From assembly GCA_002682825.1 (NCBI GenBank), contig NOKP01000035.1, positions 310,001-374,000 of the forward strand: a stretch of DNA of 64,000 bases, in the 5' to 3' direction. A program made the position numbers and the translations under genes. The stretch is from Neonectria sp. B-13. Taxonomy: Eukaryota > Ascomycota > Sordariomycetes > Hypocreales > Nectriaceae. Under the pieces are notes generated by a model. The model ran no database searches. It saw nothing but the letters and a program-made list of their open reading frames with translations, and was not told the origin of the DNA. This document shows, in pieces, positions 58,480 through 64,000 of the stretch (its first letter is position 1; each line of letters starts with the position of its first letter).

Positions 58480-60023
58480 CTAATAATACAATATGATCAA
58501 GGTCAGGGCTATTAATGCGACTTCCATTGAATAAAATAGCCGCCTCCCCGTGGACAGCCCTGTAGCGTTATTTTCTTCTCCTGGGGCGTCTGGTTCGCAG
58601 GAGGGGGAAGTGCCCAGTCCGTCTTTAAATTCGTCGCCGTCTTTGAATATACCGCAATTCAGCTGACCAGATTCGTCATCCAGTTGAAATTCATTTAAAA
58701 CCGCTATATCATTCTCGAGAAAAGTCTCACTAAAATCCATAAGAATTAGCTTGGGGTCATTTCTCAAAGTCGCTGCTGCCAGACTTCGCAGGCCTGTTAG
58801 AAGAAACTCACAAAAACCCAGTGCCTACATTCCCCTTAATAAGAAGGTTCTCCATGTCGGACTTTGGCCAGTACCACGATCTCTCGCTATCCCTATTGTA
58901 CTCCGAGCTGAGGTTAAGATTGTCGCAATTGCTGATGGCCAAGCTGAAGTTCTTCCAGCCCTCTGCCTCTAATGGTGCCTCAATGGTGCGTATATTCGTC
59001 CAGGAAGATAGATTCAGCATGGAGAGTTGATCGAATGATGCCAGTTTCAGATGGTCCATACCCGGACCAGACGAATCAACTTCGAATGTGCCCACTGATA
59101 CTGTTTTCGTCTTGGATGAGCGATCGATCCCGATGTAGCCGCTGCCTGATGGATATATGCCCTCGATCTCCATTGATTCCGTGGCTGAACCCCCAAGAGT
59201 GACGTTCAAGTCTCCGGCATCAATCCTAAGGGCCCTGATGCGCCCCCAGCCGATATTGACGTGAGCCACATTGCGCATCGTAGACCCATCCAATTCAATG
59301 TCGTAGACTCCCAGATCTCCTTTTTCCCTCGGGGAGCTTGGGTATTTGTAGAAGGCGTCGACTGACTTGATCTCTCCCGCATTTTCAATACGAATCCGTG
59401 TATAGTTACTCAGGGTCAATGCCTTGAAGCCCCGTAAGCCGTTCATACTGAGATGCTTCAATCCCGGTGTGTTCCAGACGATTTGACCGACGTACTCCAA
59501 GTTGGTAAGGTCCACCTCTGTGAGCCCTTTGTCACCGAGTATGCTTAGTTCCTTGCCAACAAGATTAAGACTAGGCAAGTTAAGCGTTTCGAGGCCCTTG
59601 GCGTCATAGAGTGCGAGGGACCCGTTAACGGTTTCGAGCGATAACATGTGGACCCCGAACTCCTTTTGCCCGCCTTCGCATTCTTCCTTATAACCCGGAG
59701 GGCACCAATTGATGACTAGGTCACCGCGCACAGTCTTTACCCCGTTTAGGTTTATGGTGTGACGGAGAACAGATGTGATGAACAGGTTGCCCCCGATGGT
59801 CTCGCAGGCCAGTCGCACTTCATTTGCTTCATTAGCGGTCATGACCTGCACATCTCCAGTACAATCAATTTCAGCCAGGACGACTGTGAAGAACGGTGTC
59901 AGCTAAATCATAACTGCACAAAAAACGGATACTTAGATATTTGCATGACTTACGGCTGCTGAGGCTGATCAGCCAGGCAAGGAAGAGGCTACTAAAGCAG
60001 CGCGCGTATTGGTGGCGACCCAT
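58480..60023 (-). CDS. ECM33/SPS2-like cell-surface protein (receptor L-domain repeats)
   Basis: Extracellular leucine-rich protein of 481 residues. Exons 60023-59954, 59883-58812 and 58783-58480 total 1446 bases. Exon 1 encodes a signal peptide (MGRHQYARCFSSLFLAWLISLSS). The middle has repeated strands of the receptor L-domain type (GNLFITSVLRHTINLNGVKTV, LNLPSLNLVG, LTEVDLTNLEYVG, LKHLSMNGLRG) with many N-X-S/T sites. The C-terminus is a hydrophobic helix (MEVALIALTLIILYY), either a GPI-attachment signal or a membrane anchor. This order matches fungal ECM33/SPS2 wall proteins needed for cell-wall integrity. The acceptor of intron 2 is the least certain junction. The end of exon 2 and the start of exon 3 meet in phase only with acceptor AAG at 58784. 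Confidence 0.78.
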
Positions 60024-60722
60024 TGTATGAACTGAGGATCTGCAAATGTGTAACGTTGAGGCAGAGTGCAGACGAGCTTTTATTTGTTTTTGTTTGGTCG
60101 CAGATTGAACGCCCTGGTCTCATATCGGAGATTGGCCGTGAGACTTGGTAGTGACTGGGGTGCCTGATTAGGCAGGTACTTAGCTACGCTTCCTCCTGCT
60201 TCTCACAATTCGGGCTCTTAATACTCCGTAGCTACTATCAGTTGTACTGCTATCATAGTAACCGTGGAAGAGGGCGAGATCATAATATGATAAGAGGAGG
60301 TTGAAGAGGAGGAGGGAATTCATACATAGCGGCGGGTGAGGTTCGACATACAACATAAAGTATACATGTGCCTAGCATACAAGACGGCAGTGCCGCCAGG
60401 CAAGAACAGCATGAACAAAATCGGCAGCCACTTCCGCAGGCATCACCAACTCAAAGGGGAAGAACTGGCTCATGGGATCGCATACTGGTCAGAATGGCCG
60501 CTGTAGGATTCACGCGATGCAGAACGGCCAATTGATGGCGCCACGCCGATCGAAAACCTTGCCATGGTGCAGGGCTATATGTGCACCGTAAGCGAGTACC
60601 ACACGGTCAACCGGAAGAACGAGCTGTGCCATGCAAGAATCAGACCACGTCGACTGACTAGAAGCAATTTGCCATCACCAACAACAGCCACTGCGACCAC
60701 GATTCCACAGCTTACCTTCATC
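60024..60722. other. Divergent promoter region, no gene supported
   Basis: About 0.7 kb between the divergent starts of the wall protein and the uncharacterised gene. The plus-strand frame of the latter is open for 159 bp upstream of ATG 60723 and includes no better start. Confidence 0.4.
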
Positions 60723-61942
60723 ATGTCTTCCGCTTTCAACCCGGATACTCTAGACACTTTGGAAAGCCTTGACCTTCTCGATGATGATCATCGAGAAACC
60801 CTAGAGCGAGCCGTGAGAAATACCCTCGCCACCGACGTCGCCGAGTTCACCTACGCTCAAATCTTGGATGGCCTACCAACAGAAGACTCTGTCAGAGACA
60901 GCTTTGCTTTCGTCAAGGACCATCCTATCCATGTGATTCAACACCTAGAGCTCTGTCCGGGAAGTCTTGACAGGGCTCGCGAGTTCAGGAAACAGTTCGA
61001 TCCAGCACAGCTGAGGTTCCAGTCCAGGGTGAGATTGCACCCATCAGCACGGCAACACTGTCAGCGCACTAATTAGACTTGCAGCCCCTTATCGCCTTTC
61101 AGCATGCAACTCCTGGATCTGAAGACTACAAGTTGCGTCTCGTAGAGCTTGTCATCGTCGCTTGCCACCAAATTGCTGCCTACCTTTTCGAGCTTGATGA
61201 CGGAGTACATAAACATCAGTTTTATCAAGACTGGGTAGAAAAGGTCCTCGAAGAGAAAGAAAATGGAGTTGAATCCCGCAAATACTACCAACCCCCTCCA
61301 GCAGCTTTCTGCCACAGGGCATATCGCCGTTCCGAGCAATATCCCCGCGGCCTGGCCGATGTTGTCGGATACTGGGCCGAGGGGAAAATCTTCGGTGGCG
61401 TTGTTGTGTTTGATCGTGGTGAGACTGAGAAAGAGGTGCGTTTTTGGCGGCTAAAACGGTAAAGAAATTATTGCTAATACTCTTACCACATATTCTAGTG
61501 CAAGGCGATGTGGATTCATGGAGACTTGGCCAAGGGCCCAAAGACTCTCTATCCACCAACTCAGGAGCAGTTCGATTCCTTGATTAAGTTCTTTCTCGCT
61601 CCGCCGGATCAAATGCCCTCATACCCGTTCCCAATCCACGGAACGCGAGTAAATCGCCCACGATGGCAACCTTATCACGCGTTCGCATACTATCATATAT
61701 TCCGCGACAGGTACGAAAGAAGGCTTCCACCGAATCCACCTCAGGCCGGCTGTGCACAAAGCGGCATAGACTGGCCTGAGCTTGATGATCAACGTATCTT
61801 GTTACTAGACAATCAAGGCTACTCGCAAGGCGATCCCGGTACAGTTGACGAAGCTGCGGCGGCAGCTGTGAGGATACTCAATATCACGCCTTCATCGCCC
61901 CTCTGGCCAGCATTTGGGAATCAGAATCAACCACTGCAGTAG
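60723..61942 (+). CDS. Uncharacterised fungal protein, three exons
   Basis: Exons 60723-61028, 61085-61435 and 61499-61942 give 1101 bases, 366 residues, with two GT-AG introns in phase 0. No signal peptide or membrane segment is visible. The N-terminus is acidic (MSSAFNPDTLDTLESLDLLDDD); the centre has a helical part (LRLVELVIVACHQIAAYLFEL) and a part rich in aromatic residues (KYYQPPPAAFCHRAYRRSEQY). A tail with HGDLAKGPKTLYPPTQEQ and YYHIFRDRYERR follows. I do not recognise a catalytic motif. The intact splicing and frame through three exons support a real gene. Confidence 0.72.
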
Positions 61943-62566
61943 TTGTGCGTTTATGTCAGTCATCAGTAGATTTAGAGGAAGATGTTCCTTTATTAAGGTT
62001 TATCACGGTTGTTATGCTAGGGCCAGTGGGACATTTTTGTGTAGCTGTTCACTGGACACTTAGCGTCTATCAGGCTGTCTCTTCGAGCCGAAGTCTTATC
62101 GTGTATTGCCTCCTCCTCATTCGTGTTGATCTCGACGCTTTATGCCACTTCCACCTGTAAACCCGCCTTGCAACAATATGACCTCCCCCCATAGAGCAAG
62201 TAATGATGCATTGACGCGATTTACTACTGCTCGATGCTGAGTCAAGGCGCATGAGTCAAGGGGCAACAAAAACCGGAAGTTCCTCATTGCGACTGAAACC
62301 TCAACGGAGAAGTAGAGTTCTACCTATATCTTCAACAGCAGCGCCATATTATAGAGCATATTTTGCAAAGCCAACAGTGATTTCAAGAATATGTCACCAG
62401 AGCCTCGACTGACAACCTCGAATAGTAACCCCCGACTCAGTATTCATCTCGCGCATGCCAAGGACTTCGATAGACGTCCAGTCTCAATAGAGAGGTAATA
62501 ATACGCCAGAAAAGAAAAAGTATATACGATTAAGGGTATCTAGAAGGGAATTTGATTGAAGACATC
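61943..62566. other. Intergenic between convergent genes, nothing supported
   Basis: About 0.6 kb of 3' flanks. No other structure was seen. Confidence 0.4.
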
Positions 62567-64000
62567 TTATTTTCTTTTAACGGCCCTTATTAATTGCCAC
62601 TCCCAAGAAGTCTTCCACTGATTACATTCTTCTACAATCTCTGGGTCCTCCCACCACCATCTGTCAGTAACCACATATTCTCCCCAGACCTCTGTCCAGA
62701 GCATCCGGCCCACCAAGCTTCTCAGCTCCTCCTTTATATCCTCGTCGGACTGGGAACCAATCTTTGCTGGGGTGAAGCGATTTTCACCGCGAGGTACAGC
62801 GAAGAACTTGCTCGGCTGAGGATTGACGCTTTCTAAACGAAATGATGCATTCTCCAGCCAGATGGGAAATAGTTTACTTGGGCTCATGCAACGAAAGTTC
62901 GTTTCAAGGTTCAACAGCAGGTGTTGTTCGATCCAAGCTCGTAGTCGCGGTCCGAGCGAATTGGCGGTCGGAATGGGGTCGATTAGTGTTAGATGCAGCG
63001 TGCCGTCGGGTTTGAGACATCGGTGAATGTTTTTCAGAAGACCAGGGATCTCCTGCGATGGCATTGAAAGTGGGAGGCGCAAGGAGTAGACGCTTTCGAA
63101 AGACGACGAAGCCACGGGGAAGGCCGAAGTCGACCGCACTGGTACCGAGACCGGATGGATGTTTGGAAACAGCGCGTGTGATAGCGGCGTTGAGGATAAG
63201 TGGTACACCTGCTTGTAGTGATACACCGCTGCTAAATAGGACGCAGTAGCTAGTTGCAAGGATTAGCGAGTGCCAAGTTGAAAGAGGTTGTAAGATCTTG
63301 TTACCTGGCGTCTCGTAGAGTGCGAGGACTTTCTTCAGCGCGTCCGCAGAGCGTTTAGGAGATTTGCGCTGCTTTTCCTCGAAATGTACTGGGAAGTCCA
63401 TGTTATACAGCGCCGAAAGCATCCATTGCGCCTTCTCCAACTCCAGTATTTTTGACGAGTTCGGCTTGTTCATCGTGGGCCAAACTTGCTTCAGCCGAAG
63501 TAGACGAACAAGATTGCTCTCGCTTGCCAAGCGGCTCACCTCGCCCTGCATCACGTTGAGATCCATTGAGAAGCTCGAACTCAACGCACTTGGTTCTTCC
63601 ATGGTCTCCTCCATTGTCGGAAAGGTGTCCGTTGTCGGACTGCACGCCCAAGCGTCTGGTGGTTTCCAGCCGTCCGTGTTGTCCAACCTCAGTGAGCTGT
63701 TTGATGAAGGCACTTGTCGTGGTGTAAGCGGTAGCGGTGGCGGCCTTCCTAGAGATTTGGCACCAAGTGCTCGTAAAGCCATTTTAGAACTACCTAGTGT
63801 TAGATAGGGACAAATGTTGGTTTGGGGTGCCACGTACTTGATACTGGCGGACCGCTGGCGGTTGGGAGACTTGTTATCTGGGTTGCCGGCGGTGGTGATT
63901 TTTGAACTGAGGCCTAATGAGGTGTCGCCGGTAAGGGCTGTTGTAGTGACTTCGGTACTTCTGACAATAAACGAGCCATCGCTAAGAGTCTGAACAACGT
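62567..64000 (-). CDS. Methyltransferase-like (TAM-domain) protein, 5' end cut by window
   Basis: Partial gene on the minus strand. Exons: about 64000-63838, 63789-63305 and 63249-62567, with GT-AG introns of 48 and 55 bp. The first visible part is Ser/Thr-rich (TTTALTGDTSLGLSSKIT); then come MALRALGAKSLGRPPPLPL and a helical region (SKILELEKAQWMLSALYNMD). The last exon contains LSMPSQEIPGLLKNIHRCLKPDGTL, shortened, and TLIDPIPTANSLGPRLRAW, matching the post-motif part of fungal TAM-domain methyltransferase-like proteins. The usual glycine-rich SAM loop is not seen in the visible part, so catalysis is doubtful. It ends WQLIRAVKRK. Confidence 0.68.

Overview
The window is nuclear DNA from a filamentous ascomycete (Pezizomycotina). 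The evidence is short (about 45-140 bp) GT-AG introns in almost every gene, fungal families (Zn2Cys6 regulator, berberine-bridge oxidoreductase, tannase/feruloyl esterase, LaeA-like methyltransferases, an ECM33-like wall protein, a PNP-NACHT-ankyrin NLR) and a large AT-rich block with the C-to-T signature of repeat-induced point mutation (RIP). I cannot name the species. Exon coordinates were derived by hand from splice sites and reading frame, and for most genes the spliced length divides exactly by three.

Left arm (1-30,880, normal base composition). It opens with the 3' part of an UNC93-like transporter. An eight-exon amino-acid permease and a TauD-type dioxygenase then diverge from a 652-bp shared promoter. 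Next come a Ser/Thr-rich secreted protein, a Zn2Cys6 regulator directly upstream of a secreted tannase/feruloyl esterase, a small secreted protein with Kex2-type sites, a small pseudogene with four in-frame stops, a GH16 glucanase-like enzyme and a berberine-bridge oxidoreductase. The most striking gene is a complete NLR (PNP_UDP, NACHT and seven ankyrin repeats, six of them nearly identical in DNA). An NmrA-like oxidoreductase and a nine-exon LaeA-like methyltransferase follow. This reads as accessory content: uptake, plant-polymer degradation, small-molecule chemistry and non-self recognition.

Middle (about 30,880-54,137). This is a 23-kb AT-rich block made of nested dead repeats. A Ty3/gypsy element (33,696-41,975; 388-bp LTRs; target duplication AGTAT) sits inside a second gypsy element (33,010-51,370; 390-bp LTRs; target duplication AATAA). 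That one split a third, tandemly repeated family (R1) whose halves lie at 32,659-33,009 and 51,371-52,068, with further copies to 54,137. A large inverted repeat lies at 31,231-32,641. Both gypsy elements run on the minus strand and keep recognisable RNase H and integrase blocks broken by many stops.

Right arm (54,138-64,000). A graveyard of gene fragments (an SDR tail, a pogo-type transposase tail, two unknown fragments) leads to a second LaeA-like methyltransferase. It faces the first one across the repeat block and carries an apparent one-base frameshift. Then come an ECM33/SPS2-like wall protein, an uncharacterised three-exon gene and the 3' part of a third methyltransferase-like gene cut by the window edge. 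No tRNA, rRNA or CRISPR array was seen.
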